Positions 1 to 6,943 are shown, numbered from the stretch's first letter. The stretch is DNA of 6,943 nt from Flavobacteriales bacterium (GCA_011525065.1 WTIY01000136.1:1-6943); one strand, 5' to 3'. The notes: generated from the sequence alone by a model not told the origin. Made by a program: numbers and translations.

Positions 1-8
1 AAATAGCT

Positions 9-644
9 ATGTCATCGATTATTGACCAACTCCAATGGCGTTATGCCTGCAAGTCCTTTGATCCCGATCGCAAATTGGGGTCGGAGCAGATTCAATTGCT
101 CAAAGAGGCTTTTGATCTGACGGCCTCCTCATATGGTTTGCAGCCTTTGAAAATGTTGGTGATTTCTAACGAAGAATTAAAATCTAGACTGATTGCTGCT
201 TCTATGAATCAAAAACAAATTCAGCAGTGCTCTCACTTGTTGGTTTTATGTACCAGGACTGACGTTACCCCAGAGTTCATTCATTCTTATTTTGATTTGG
301 TCAAAGCGAAAAGAGGGACCGACGACAAAATTCTGGCGCCGTTTCGTGAATTTTTACTCAATGAGATGGGAGAGATGTCCAATAAGGATAAGGAAGTTTG
401 GATGGCCAAACAAGCCTATATTGCTTTAGGTAACTTATTGACGGTTTGCGCCCTTGAGGGTATCGATGCCTGTCCAATGGAAGGTTTTGAGCCTCCAAAA
501 TATGACAAAATACTTGGGCTAAGCACTCAAGGTTTAAGAGCCGTCCTTTTACTTCCAGTGGGTCACCGTTCAGCTCAAGATGCCTTTTCAAAAATGGAAA
601 AGGTGCGCCGAGGATTGGATGAAGTAATTGTCGAATTGGACTAG
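9..644 (+). CDS. Nitroreductase family NAD(P)H-dependent FMN oxidoreductase (NfsB-like)
   Basis: This is a complete 211-residue flavoenzyme of the nitroreductase family, expected to be a cytoplasmic FMN homodimer that uses NAD(P)H to reduce nitro compounds, quinones or pterins; the physiological substrate cannot be read from sequence. Visible family features are the N-terminal RYACKSFDP block (11-19, phosphate/FMN-binding Arg11 and Lys15), the ASSYGLQP segment (39-46) where related enzymes contact flavin, the AKQAYIALGNLL helix (133-144), the CPMEGFEP motif (155-162, Glu159 matching the flavin-contacting Glu of NfsB), and a C-terminal KVRR (198-201) matching the NfsB Lys/Arg FMN pair. Length is typical. 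No signal peptide is present. Only 8 bases lie upstream, so its promoter and ribosome binding site cannot be judged. ATG at 9 puts the RYA block at the usual distance from the N-terminus. The gene converges on sodC across 26 bp. Family assignment is firm; the exact subfamily is inference. Confidence 0.92.
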   Translation: MSSIIDQLQWRYACKSFDPDRKLGSEQIQLLKEAFDLTASSYGLQPLKMLVISNEELKSRLIAASMNQKQIQQCSHLLVLCTRTDVTPEFIHSYFDLVKAKRGTDDKILAPFREFLLNEMGEMSNKDKEVWMAKQAYIALGNLLTVCALEGIDACPMEGFEPPKYDKILGLSTQGLRAVLLLPVGHRSAQDAFSKMEKVRRGLDEVIVELD

Positions 645-664
645 GCGACGATTTATCTTTATTT
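626..664 (+). terminator. Possible rho-independent terminator of the nitroreductase gene
   Basis: An 8-bp stem (AATTGTCG at 626-633 with CGACGATT at 646-653, one G-U pair) encloses a 12-nt loop that contains the stop codon. A T-rich stretch, TATCTTTATTT, follows. The stem is only moderately GC-rich and the T tract is interrupted, so this is a weak candidate. It reads only in the plus direction, because no T tract follows the hairpin on the minus strand. Confidence 0.3.
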
Positions 665-670
665 CAGGAT

Positions 671-1261
671 TTACTTTATGATTCCTCCACAGCTTACACG
701 GCCTCCGGCATTTCCGGTAGGCTGAGTCGTGAGGTCGTCTCGACCCTCGTGAATGATTACGGCTTTCCCCAGAATATCTCTGTTTTCATCGCCACAACCG
801 ATACACCATTGATCGGTTTGGAACATAAGTTTAGCCGTACCGTCTGATTTTGCTGTGAGATTACCTACGTCGCCTCGGTGATAGCCTTTAGGGTCTCCCC
901 AGGATCCGTGTTTTTCAAAGGTTGGATTCCAGTGACCGCCACTTGAGGTGCCGTCCGCAGCAGAGCAATCCGCTTTTTCATGCAAGTGCATGGCGTGTAT
1001 GCCTGGAGTCAAGCCTTCAAATTCACTGATTACGCGAACCTGACCGTATTCTTGCACAAAAATGGCCACACCGGTCGCAGTACTGCCACTTTTTGACTCC
1101 AGTTTCACCACCACGGTTTCTTTATTGGCCTCAACCCTTGGTGTTGGCTGCGTGTTCTCTGATTGGCTCGATTGTGTGTTGTCGGGTTGATTCTTGACCT
1201 CATGTTTGCACCCCACCAGGGTAAGGGTCAAAGCCAGGACAAAGCATTGAATTTTGATCAT
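671..1261 (-). CDS. sodC: Cu-Zn superoxide dismutase, lipoprotein (SodC)
   Basis: This 196-residue enzyme disproportionates superoxide to oxygen and hydrogen peroxide outside the cytoplasm. Residues 1-17 form a signal peptide ending in a lipobox, LVGC, with lipidated Cys18. Residues 19-47 are a Gln/Ser/Thr/Pro-rich tether, and the SOD domain covers about 48-196. Metal ligands are all in place: copper His92, His94 and His171, the bridging His110 (in GGHWNP), and zinc His118, His128 and Asp131. The conserved disulfide pair is Cys99 and Cys191, and the active-site Arg is Arg188 in GNAGGR, so the enzyme should be active. An unusual extra CIGC (Cys153, Cys156) sits in the loop before His171. The ATG gives an intact lipoprotein signal. 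No Shine-Dalgarno sequence precedes it (the upstream bases are A/T-rich). The gene lies 63 bp downstream of the DUF2490 gene on the same strand and may share its transcript. Membrane and leaflet placement cannot be decided from sequence. Confidence 0.96.
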   Translation of the reverse strand: MIKIQCFVLALTLTLVGCKHEVKNQPDNTQSSQSENTQPTPRVEANKETVVVKLESKSGSTATGVAIFVQEYGQVRVISEFEGLTPGIHAMHLHEKADCSAADGTSSGGHWNPTFEKHGSWGDPKGYHRGDVGNLTAKSDGTAKLMFQTDQWCIGCGDENRDILGKAVIIHEGRDDLTTQPTGNAGGRVSCGGIIK

Positions 1262-1324
1262 GATAGTAAAATTAGATTCTAAAGTACGATATTTTTTGTT
1301 TTATGATGGCTGACCAATAGAGCA

Positions 1325-2029
1325 TTAAAAGCTATCACTGTTATACCAAAGGGTCAGTAAGATTCGGTCGTAATTGGCTGACGAAAAGTGATTTTTCATG
1401 AAACCTAATTGCACATTGAGCATTGGCGTCGCTTGATATCCTGCACCGAAATAAAGACGATTTTGTCCAAATACCGGTCGATCTAGGTTCAAAAACAGTT
1501 CGTCAAATGCCGAGAGAAAGAATTTTGGGCTTAACGAATAATTGACCCGTGCCATATATCTCGCTCGATGCGCTAAATCATAACCATCCCCATCATTGGA
1601 GAGGAATCGTTGTTCTAGTCTGTAGCGATTGATCCATACCCCTTTATTGAATTTTTTTCTAAAAAGAAGCTGTTCGTGAATTCGATGCTCACTGGAATTC
1701 ATTTCATCAGGGGTGTTTTCAAAACTCGAATCCGTCGCGATATAACCGTAACCCAACCCCAGTTGAAATTCAGAATTTAGACGGTAATTCAGCGTGCTTC
1801 GTAAAAGCAATTGATTAAAATTCTGCGCGTATTCCCAACTTCTGTGCTGAATGTCGGTCAAGGTGGTGAATTTCTCGTTAAATCGATGCTGGTTGATAAA
1901 AACAAACCAACTGCCATATTTCGATTCAGCCTGAGATTGCGCCAGGACGGGATTTTGAAACATTCCAAGCCATATTATCAGACTAAGGGCGTAAATTCTT
2001 TTTTGCAAAGTTGAAACGTTATTGATCAT
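1325..2029 (-). CDS. DUF2490 family outer-membrane beta-barrel protein
   Basis: This 234-residue protein has a signal peptide ending at about residue 30 (NPVLA before QSQ). A run of alternating polar and aromatic strands follows, ending in LTLWYNSDSF, whose terminal Phe fits an outer-membrane beta-barrel insertion signal. Conserved DUF2490 blocks are visible: SEHRIHEQL (113-121), YRLEQRF (136-142), a RARY strand (155-158), FDELFLN (175-181) and QNRLYFGAGY (189-198), then a GFMKN segment. The molecular function of the family is not established; members are thought to be small outer-membrane barrels. The ATG lies inside the end of the propeller gene, an 11-bp overlap in a different frame with no Shine-Dalgarno, so translation is probably coupled to that gene. 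No catalytic residues are recognisable. A barrel that anchors or exports the upstream propeller protein is only a hypothesis. Confidence 0.85.
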   Translation of the reverse strand: MINNVSTLQKRIYALSLIIWLGMFQNPVLAQSQAESKYGSWFVFINQHRFNEKFTTLTDIQHRSWEYAQNFNQLLLRSTLNYRLNSEFQLGLGYGYIATDSSFENTPDEMNSSEHRIHEQLLFRKKFNKGVWINRYRLEQRFLSNDGDGYDLAHRARYMARVNYSLSPKFFLSAFDELFLNLDRPVFGQNRLYFGAGYQATPMLNVQLGFMKNHFSSANYDRILLTLWYNSDSF

Positions 2030-5000
2030 CGTTTTGGAATTCGGAGGTTTGGAAATATGGAATGTCTATGCTTTTTACTTTTTGAGTGAATTCAACCCAA
2101 TCATTTGAATAAAAATCTAGGACGCTTTGCTTGGCCTTGGCCGCCGATGCTTTGGCTTGACTCAAGAGCTGCTGTTCTGTTTGGGTCGGACCGTTTGGTC
2201 GACTGCGTAAATAGCCCATGATTAATCGCATGCGATCGGACACACTGGGCGAGGCATCTGCAGTAATGCCCTGCCGTTTGTCACGAGCGCCAACAAAAAG
2301 GTCCTGAAGTTCTGTGAGCTGTTTTTTCATCGTTGAAACAGACTGGGTCAAACCGGTATAAGCACTGTCTTTTTGACGCTTCAAATCTTTTTCAAGTCGA
2401 TCAAGTCCGTCTTTATCTTTTTTGATTTGCTCCAGCATTTGGATGATTTCATCAGATAAGCTTTGCACTTGAGCCATCATCTCTTGGGTTAATCGCTCCG
2501 CCTCTGGGTCAATTGGGGCGATTCTTGGATCTGCATTTACGGTAATGCTGCGCTTTGGGCTGGTCAATACCGATTTATCGCTTTGGCCAATCGAAATACT
2601 CACCTGGTAGGTTCCTGGACTCAAATAACCGCCACCAATTTCTTGTTTGGCTTTTCTTGGTTCACGCCGAATCCAGGCGCTGCCCTTGGCATCCATATAC
2701 CAGGTCCAGTGATGAATTCCCTGTGTTTCAGGCATTGGTTTTTGCAAGCTGCGAACAAGTGCTTCACCTTTGTATATTCTTAAAAACAATGAATCTTTAG
2801 TCTCTTTATCCTTTTGGTTTTCTGTATTTTGTGTCTTTAATTCACTGATTTTATCCAGATTTACCCAATAGCTTAAAGTGATTCCTGAGGATCGATTCTC
2901 TCCCTGGAAGAGGGCATCCGCTCCAAAACGACTGCCGGTGGGTTGTTGATAAGCCGCCTGATAACCTTCAGGAGGATCAAAGAGTACAAGTGCCTGATCT
3001 ACAACACCAGCATCCATGGCCAGAGCCCGAAGCGGTCTAATGTCATCCATAATCCAAATGGATCGACCAAAGGTCCCGATAACCAAATCGTGTTCTCTGG
3101 GGTGAATGAGCAAATCGCTAACCGGAACGGTTGGAAAATTGTGTGTCCATTTGGTCCAAGTATTTCCGGCATTCAGCGAATAATAAAGGCCATCATCAGT
3201 CCCGAGAAAAAGCAATTGATCGGTCACGGGATCCTCCACAATGCTCAAGGCAAAACTACCGACATCCAAATCGCTTGCGATGCGTTGCCATGTTTTGCCA
3301 TAATTTGAGGTTTTATAGACATAAACTCCATCATTCAAACGGCGGTAATCGTTAGCCACTAAAAGGGCTGTCCCAGGTTTTTTGTTCGAGGCCTTTATTT
3401 GAGTAATCCAACTGCCAGAGGGCAAACCTTTGATGTTTTTTTCTAGACTTTGCCAAGTGTTGCCGCCATTTTGAGTGAGATGAACCCTCCCGTCGTCCGT
3501 TCCTACCCAAAGTATGGCTGGATTTAAGGGTGAGGGTTCTATGACTAAAATTGTCGTGTGATTCTCAGCCCCAGTGGCGTCCATGGTGAGTCCTCCACTT
3601 TCGTCTTGTTTTTGCTTTTCTGAATCATTTGTGGTTAAATCGTCTGATATTATGGTCCAGGTCAAGCCTTTATCTTCGCTCTTGTGGACGAACTGCGAAC
3701 CAAAATAAATGGTCTTTGGATCTACCGGATCTATATTGATGGCACTGTTCCAGTTAAAACGCAGACGAACTTCAGGGTCGGGGTGAGTAGGGCGGACCAA
3801 ATGATTATTCCCAGTTAAGTAATCGTATCGAGTCACATAACCCTCTTGGCTCATGCTCCAACCGAATCGTGAGTTTGTCGGGTCAGGGACCACATCAAAC
3901 CCATCACCAAAAGAAATTTCTTGCCAATAGCTGTTGCGGATGCCTTGACGTTTCCACACATAAGCCGGTCCGCGCCAACTGCCATTGTCTTGCATGCCAC
4001 CGTAAACATTGTACGGGACGTCCATATCAGCCGCAATGTGATAAAATTGGCCCACCGGTATGTTACCCATAAAACGCCATGATTGGCCACCGTCTCTGGT
4101 TAGGTTCAAACCACCGTCATTGCCATCGAGCATGAATTTGCCGTTGGTTGGATGAATCCACCAAGCGTGATGATCCGGATGAACCCCATTGTCGACACCG
4201 TAAGCGGGCATGAGCTGTTCGAAGTTTTTACCCCCGTCGATGGAAACATTCACATAGGTAAAGACGGAATAAAGTTTATACTCATTTTGGGGATCAACAA
4301 AAATATCTGAATAGTAAAATGGGCGATTACCGATGTCGTTCTTATCATTGACCAAAGCCCAGCAGCTACCGCCATCCAGACTGACGTATAAGCCATTTTT
4401 TTTGGATTCTATTAGCGCGTAAATACGATCAGGATTACTCGGTGATATGGCCAGTCCAATGCGCCCTAAATCCCCTTGAGGCAATCCTTCTTTTTCTGTT
4501 TTCTTTATCCAATGTTCTCCACCGTCATGAGTGATATAAAGTCCTGATCCTGCCCCTCCAGATTTAAAAAACCAAGGTTTACGAAAATGTTCCCACATGG
4601 CCACTAGAATTTTGTTGGGATTTGAAGGATCCATGACCATGTCTGCGACTCCTGAATGCCCATTGGTTTTTAAAATGTGGCGCCAGGTCTTACCGCCATC
4701 AGTGGTTTTAAATACACCTCGCTCTGGGTGAGCCCCCCAAGGTGAGCCGATGGCCCCCACATAAACCGTATTTGAATCATTGGGGTCGATCAAAATTCTA
4801 TGGATGTTCCTGGTAGCCTCCAGACCCATTAGCTCCCAGCTTTGACCCGCATCCAGTGAGCGATAAATGCCCTTACCTCCGTTGAGGCTATTTCTTGGAT
4901 TTCCTTCTCCAGTTCCCACCCATATGATGGATGGATTTTTTTGGTCGATGGCCAACGCCCCTACAGAAGCTGTGGCCTCTTGTTCAAAAATTGGTTGCCA

Positions 5001-5234
5001 GGTTTGACCACCACCGGTAGTTTTCCAAACCCCACCTGAAGCTGTACCTGCATAGATTACATCTGGTTGACTCAAAACCACATCGATTGCAGTGACTCGA
5101 CCTGACATGCCACCAGGGCCAATCTCACGAGGACTGATGTGTTGAAATATTTCAGGATTTATTTTCTGAGCATTGGCCAGAGGAGCCAGAGTAGTGACGC
5201 CGATCAATACGCCTAAAATGACTGTTATTCGCAT
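2019..5234 (-). CDS. Secreted sortilin/VPS10-like BNR (Asp-box) beta-propeller protein
   Basis: This is a 1071-residue exported protein of the family often annotated as glycosyl hydrolase, BNR or sortilin N-terminal-like. Residues 1-22 form a signal peptide (cleavage after ANA). The family opening SPREIGPGGMSGR is at 34-46. At least eleven Asp-box motifs (S/T-x-D-G-G-x-T/S-W), some degenerate, start at residues 72, 126, 177, 235, 285, 331, 379, 519, 587, 642 and 686, which indicates one large or two tandem beta-propellers up to about residue 730. Residues 783-900 resemble a FlgD/Ig-like beta-sandwich (HHWTWYMD; LSPGTYQV), interrupted by a charged linker at about 797-814. Residues 908-985 are predicted helical or coiled-coil. 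No sialidase catalytic set is apparent, so an enzymatic role is doubtful; binding of protein or glycan is more likely. I see no transmembrane segment after the signal and no type IX sorting domain at the C-terminus. The ATG is fixed by the signal peptide and lacks a Shine-Dalgarno. The gene's 3' end overlaps the DUF2490 start by 11 bp. Confidence 0.9.
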   Translation of the reverse strand: MRITVILGVLIGVTTLAPLANAQKINPEIFQHISPREIGPGGMSGRVTAIDVVLSQPDVIYAGTASGGVWKTTGGGQTWQPIFEQEATASVGALAIDQKNPSIIWVGTGEGNPRNSLNGGKGIYRSLDAGQSWELMGLEATRNIHRILIDPNDSNTVYVGAIGSPWGAHPERGVFKTTDGGKTWRHILKTNGHSGVADMVMDPSNPNKILVAMWEHFRKPWFFKSGGAGSGLYITHDGGEHWIKKTEKEGLPQGDLGRIGLAISPSNPDRIYALIESKKNGLYVSLDGGSCWALVNDKNDIGNRPFYYSDIFVDPQNEYKLYSVFTYVNVSIDGGKNFEQLMPAYGVDNGVHPDHHAWWIHPTNGKFMLDGNDGGLNLTRDGGQSWRFMGNIPVGQFYHIAADMDVPYNVYGGMQDNGSWRGPAYVWKRQGIRNSYWQEISFGDGFDVVPDPTNSRFGWSMSQEGYVTRYDYLTGNNHLVRPTHPDPEVRLRFNWNSAINIDPVDPKTIYFGSQFVHKSEDKGLTWTIISDDLTTNDSEKQKQDESGGLTMDATGAENHTTILVIEPSPLNPAILWVGTDDGRVHLTQNGGNTWQSLEKNIKGLPSGSWITQIKASNKKPGTALLVANDYRRLNDGVYVYKTSNYGKTWQRIASDLDVGSFALSIVEDPVTDQLLFLGTDDGLYYSLNAGNTWTKWTHNFPTVPVSDLLIHPREHDLVIGTFGRSIWIMDDIRPLRALAMDAGVVDQALVLFDPPEGYQAAYQQPTGSRFGADALFQGENRSSGITLSYWVNLDKISELKTQNTENQKDKETKDSLFLRIYKGEALVRSLQKPMPETQGIHHWTWYMDAKGSAWIRREPRKAKQEIGGGYLSPGTYQVSISIGQSDKSVLTSPKRSITVNADPRIAPIDPEAERLTQEMMAQVQSLSDEIIQMLEQIKKDKDGLDRLEKDLKRQKDSAYTGLTQSVSTMKKQLTELQDLFVGARDKRQGITADASPSVSDRMRLIMGYLRSRPNGPTQTEQQLLSQAKASAAKAKQSVLDFYSNDWVEFTQKVKSIDIPYFQTSEFQNDDQ

Positions 5235-5350
5235 GGGATATTTGCAATTTTTTTGAGCCCGAAAGTTAGTAAATAATCTTGAGCTAAAGGCCTGGCTATG
5301 CCCTTAAGCCATGGGTTTTAATAGTCTCAATCTAAAGGGGTGTCCCCGCG
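5235..5350 (-). promoter_or_regulatory. Intergenic leader upstream of the propeller gene, with a weak promoter candidate
   Basis: This 116-bp gap is the largest in the window and the likeliest place for a promoter of the propeller-barrel(-sodC) genes. On the minus strand, TAACTTTC (5268-5261) matches the Bacteroidota -7 consensus TAnnTTTG in all but the last fixed base and lies 26 nt from the ATG, but no clear TTG/TTTG -33 element sits upstream. Close to the peptidase stop is a small hairpin, GGGG-ACA-CCCC (5347-5337), followed by TTTAGATT; at 4 bp it is too short to call a terminator. A second inverted repeat, TGGCT/AGCCA (5293-5297 and 5307-5311, 9-nt loop), is also present. Read-through from the peptidase gene cannot be excluded. 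Confidence 0.25.
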
Positions 5351-6943
5351 TCAGGGCCTATCGATTACTCGAGCTTTGAGCAAGAAATTTTTATCGACCT
5401 CAAAATCTTTGATTTCAGAGGGATGAGACAACTCTTTCCAGGATTCAGTGGGGCGCAGCCAATGCGAAGCCCCGTTGACATGCACCAATACAGGCAGGTT
5501 GAATTCTGCAATGGTTTTATTGTAGCGATATTTTAGCGTTTTATCCTGAATATGATATTCAAATACTGGGATGTCTGGGGTGCGTAAATACTGCTCCCAA
5601 AATTGAGTCAAATTAAGATTCAAGGCCGATGCAATATAATCTTCCAGTTGCTTTGAACTTATGGTTTGATGCCTGAACTGCTGGTTCAATCCAGTTAAAA
5701 CCTCACGCCAGAGTGCATCGTCGTTCACCCATTGACGTAAGGTGTGTAAAATATTAGCCCCTTTGTAATACATGTCTCCACTTCCCTCGTGATTGACACC
5801 ATAATATCCGATTAATGGCCGATCGTTCTGAATTCTTTTTTTAGTTCCCACCACATACTGGTTCGAAGCCTCGCGGCCGTAGTGATAATCCAAAAATAGA
5901 TTTTCGCTATAGGCGGTGAAACCCTCGTGAATCCACATATCTGCGACATCGCTGTTGGTGATGTTGTTGGCAAACCACTCATGACCAGATTCATGGATGA
6001 TGATGAAATCGAATTTCATGCCCCAGCCTGAATCGCTCAAATCAGTGCCGCGATAACCATTTCGATAACCGTTGCCGTAAGTCACGCTACTCTGATGTTC
6101 CATGCCGAGGTAAGGTACTTCAACGAGCTGATAGCCGTCATCGTAAAAGGGGTATGGGCCAAACCAATGTTCGAAGGCCTCGAGCATCATGGGAACCTGT
6201 TTAAATTGGGTTTTGGCTTGTTCTAAGTTGTAATCCAAGACCCAATAAGTACAATCTAAAGCTCCGCTTAGGCCCCTGTAAACTTCCTCAAAACGTACAT
6301 AATGCCCCACATTGATATTGACCCCGTAGTTGTTGATGGGCGAGGTCACTTGCCAATGAAAAATTTGATCGTCATCTCCAGCATCACTGACCTCGAGAAG
6401 TCGTCCGTTACCTACGGCGACCAAAGGCTTTGCTAGCTGAATTTTTAAATCGACTCCGCGGTCCGGCTCGTCGTAGGGATGATCTTTATTGGGCCACCAA
6501 ACACTGGCACCAATGCCTTGATTTGCATTGGCTATAAAAGGCCGCCCTAATTCGTCTTGATTCCAGGTAAATCCTCCATCCCATGGCGGGTTTTGAGCCT
6601 CGATTGGTCGACCGGAAAAATAACACATAACACTGTTCGCTTGGCCAGAAATTTGTGGCATTTCAGTCGTCACGAAATGGGCTGAACCTTCTCGAATCAC
6701 CTTTAATAAAACCCCATTTTGGGTTACCGAATCTAAACGCATGGGCCATTGAAGGTCAATTTGCATGACCTTTTTAGTCTTAGCAGAAACTCGGCCTGGC
6801 TCAGGCTTTACTTGATTAACAACATAACTGATGCGGTTTGTTCCACTGATTTGACGACCATCGACATCCAATTTGACCGATAAATCGTAATGCTCTAAAT
6901 CCCACCAGATACGTTCGGGTGTTATTCCACCCCTTAATGAATC
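5351..6943 (-). CDS. M1 family zinc metallopeptidase (aminopeptidase), 5'-truncated by the window edge
   Basis: The reading frame stays open to the right edge, so the gene starts outside the window; 530 residues are visible, numbered here from the edge (Asp1). The first residues, DSLRGGITPERIWWDLEHYD, are the typical opening of the mature N-terminal beta domain, so probably little more than a signal peptide is missing. The M1 catalytic set is complete: HESGH (317-321), then exactly 18 residues, then Glu340, giving HExxH-x18-E for zinc, and the catalytic Tyr392 in MYYKGA. The exopeptidase motif GAMEN appears as GMEH (280-283), a form I associate with short M1 enzymes of Bacteroidota. The protein ends in a small C-terminal domain (PVLVHVNG; EVDKNFLL) without the large helical ERAP1-type domain, so it belongs to the short M1 class. 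It should remove N-terminal residues from peptides, probably in the periplasm or outside the cell. A TTG at 6871 is internal and is not the start. The gene lies 116 bp upstream of the propeller gene. Confidence 0.95.
   Translation of the reverse strand, partial: DSLRGGITPERIWWDLEHYDLSVKLDVDGRQISGTNRISYVVNQVKPEPGRVSAKTKKVMQIDLQWPMRLDSVTQNGVLLKVIREGSAHFVTTEMPQISGQANSVMCYFSGRPIEAQNPPWDGGFTWNQDELGRPFIANANQGIGASVWWPNKDHPYDEPDRGVDLKIQLAKPLVAVGNGRLLEVSDAGDDDQIFHWQVTSPINNYGVNINVGHYVRFEEVYRGLSGALDCTYWVLDYNLEQAKTQFKQVPMMLEAFEHWFGPYPFYDDGYQLVEVPYLGMEHQSSVTYGNGYRNGYRGTDLSDSGWGMKFDFIIIHESGHEWFANNITNSDVADMWIHEGFTAYSENLFLDYHYGREASNQYVVGTKKRIQNDRPLIGYYGVNHEGSGDMYYKGANILHTLRQWVNDDALWREVLTGLNQQFRHQTISSKQLEDYIASALNLNLTQFWEQYLRTPDIPVFEYHIQDKTLKYRYNKTIAEFNLPVLVHVNGASHWLRPTESWKELSHPSEIKDFEVDKNFLLKARVIDRP

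Noticed and set aside
358..591. A 77-codon minus-strand frame opposite the nitroreductase
   Set aside because: It is antisense to a well-conserved enzyme and has no family features.
1272..1282. Palindrome TTAGA-T-TCTAA just upstream of sodC as a possible operator
   Set aside because: Five-base arms in A/T-rich DNA are expected by chance and no known operator is matched. A nearby TACTTTAG resembles a -7 element but lacks a properly spaced -33 partner.
2019..2100. A type IX secretion C-terminal sorting domain on the propeller protein
   Set aside because: The last residues (YFQTSEFQNDDQ) follow a helical region and show no beta-sandwich sorting domain with its usual conserved Gly and Lys-rich end.
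2943..3308. A 121-codon plus-strand open frame inside the propeller gene
   Set aside because: It lies wholly antisense to a long, clearly conserved coding region, has no recognisable domain, and its composition mirrors the opposite strand.
3851..4090. Small frames on both strands inside the propeller gene
   Set aside because: These are out-of-frame or antisense shadows of conserved Asp-box coding sequence.
2019..5234. Sialidase or other glycosidase activity for the BNR protein
   Set aside because: Asp-boxes are structural, and I could not find the Arg triad or Tyr/Glu nucleophile arrangement of sialidases.
5337..5347. GGGG-ACA-CCCC hairpin as terminator of the peptidase gene
   Set aside because: The stem has only four base pairs and the following TTTAGATT is not a proper T tract.
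6869..6871. TTG as the start codon of the M1 peptidase
   Set aside because: The frame continues 24 codons upstream to the window edge, and those residues (LRGGITPERIWWD) are a conserved part of the family N-terminus, so the TTG is an internal Leu.

Overview
The window looks like ordinary chromosome from a Bacteroidota-type bacterium (moderate confidence). The main reason is that all five proteins read like families and sequence variants common there: a sortilin/BNR propeller protein, a DUF2490 barrel, an M1 peptidase with GMEH in place of GAMEN, a lipoprotein Cu-Zn superoxide dismutase ending CGGII, and a short nitroreductase. In addition, none of the three fully visible minus-strand starts has a Shine-Dalgarno sequence. 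Base composition is moderate, with no marked shift along the window. I see no RNA gene, mobile element, CRISPR array, integrase or origin.

Layout. One gene lies on the plus strand at the left edge: an FMN nitroreductase-family oxidoreductase (9-644), complete, with its upstream region cut off. It converges, across 26 bp, on a run of four minus-strand genes. In transcription order (right to left) these are: an M1-family zinc aminopeptidase that runs off the right edge (5351-6943, N-terminus missing); a 1071-residue secreted protein with at least eleven Asp-box repeats of the sortilin/VPS10 propeller type (2019-5234); a small DUF2490 outer-membrane beta-barrel (1325-2029), whose start overlaps the end of the propeller gene by 11 bp; and a lipoprotein Cu-Zn superoxide dismutase, sodC (671-1261). 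The gaps are 116 bp between the peptidase and propeller genes, and 63 bp between the barrel gene and sodC. Neither holds a convincing terminator.

How the genes may work together. All four minus-strand products appear to be envelope or exported proteins. For the propeller, barrel and SodC this rests on visible export signals; for the peptidase it is inferred from the family. The tightest link is the 11-bp overlap between the propeller and barrel genes, which implies co-transcription and probably translational coupling. SodC removes periplasmic or surface superoxide, and the nitroreductase is a cytoplasmic flavoenzyme with a possible redox-stress role. No functional pathway joining all five can be demonstrated. 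I did not find a clear new biological system. The items most worth following up are the propeller/barrel pair and a CxxC insertion in SodC.
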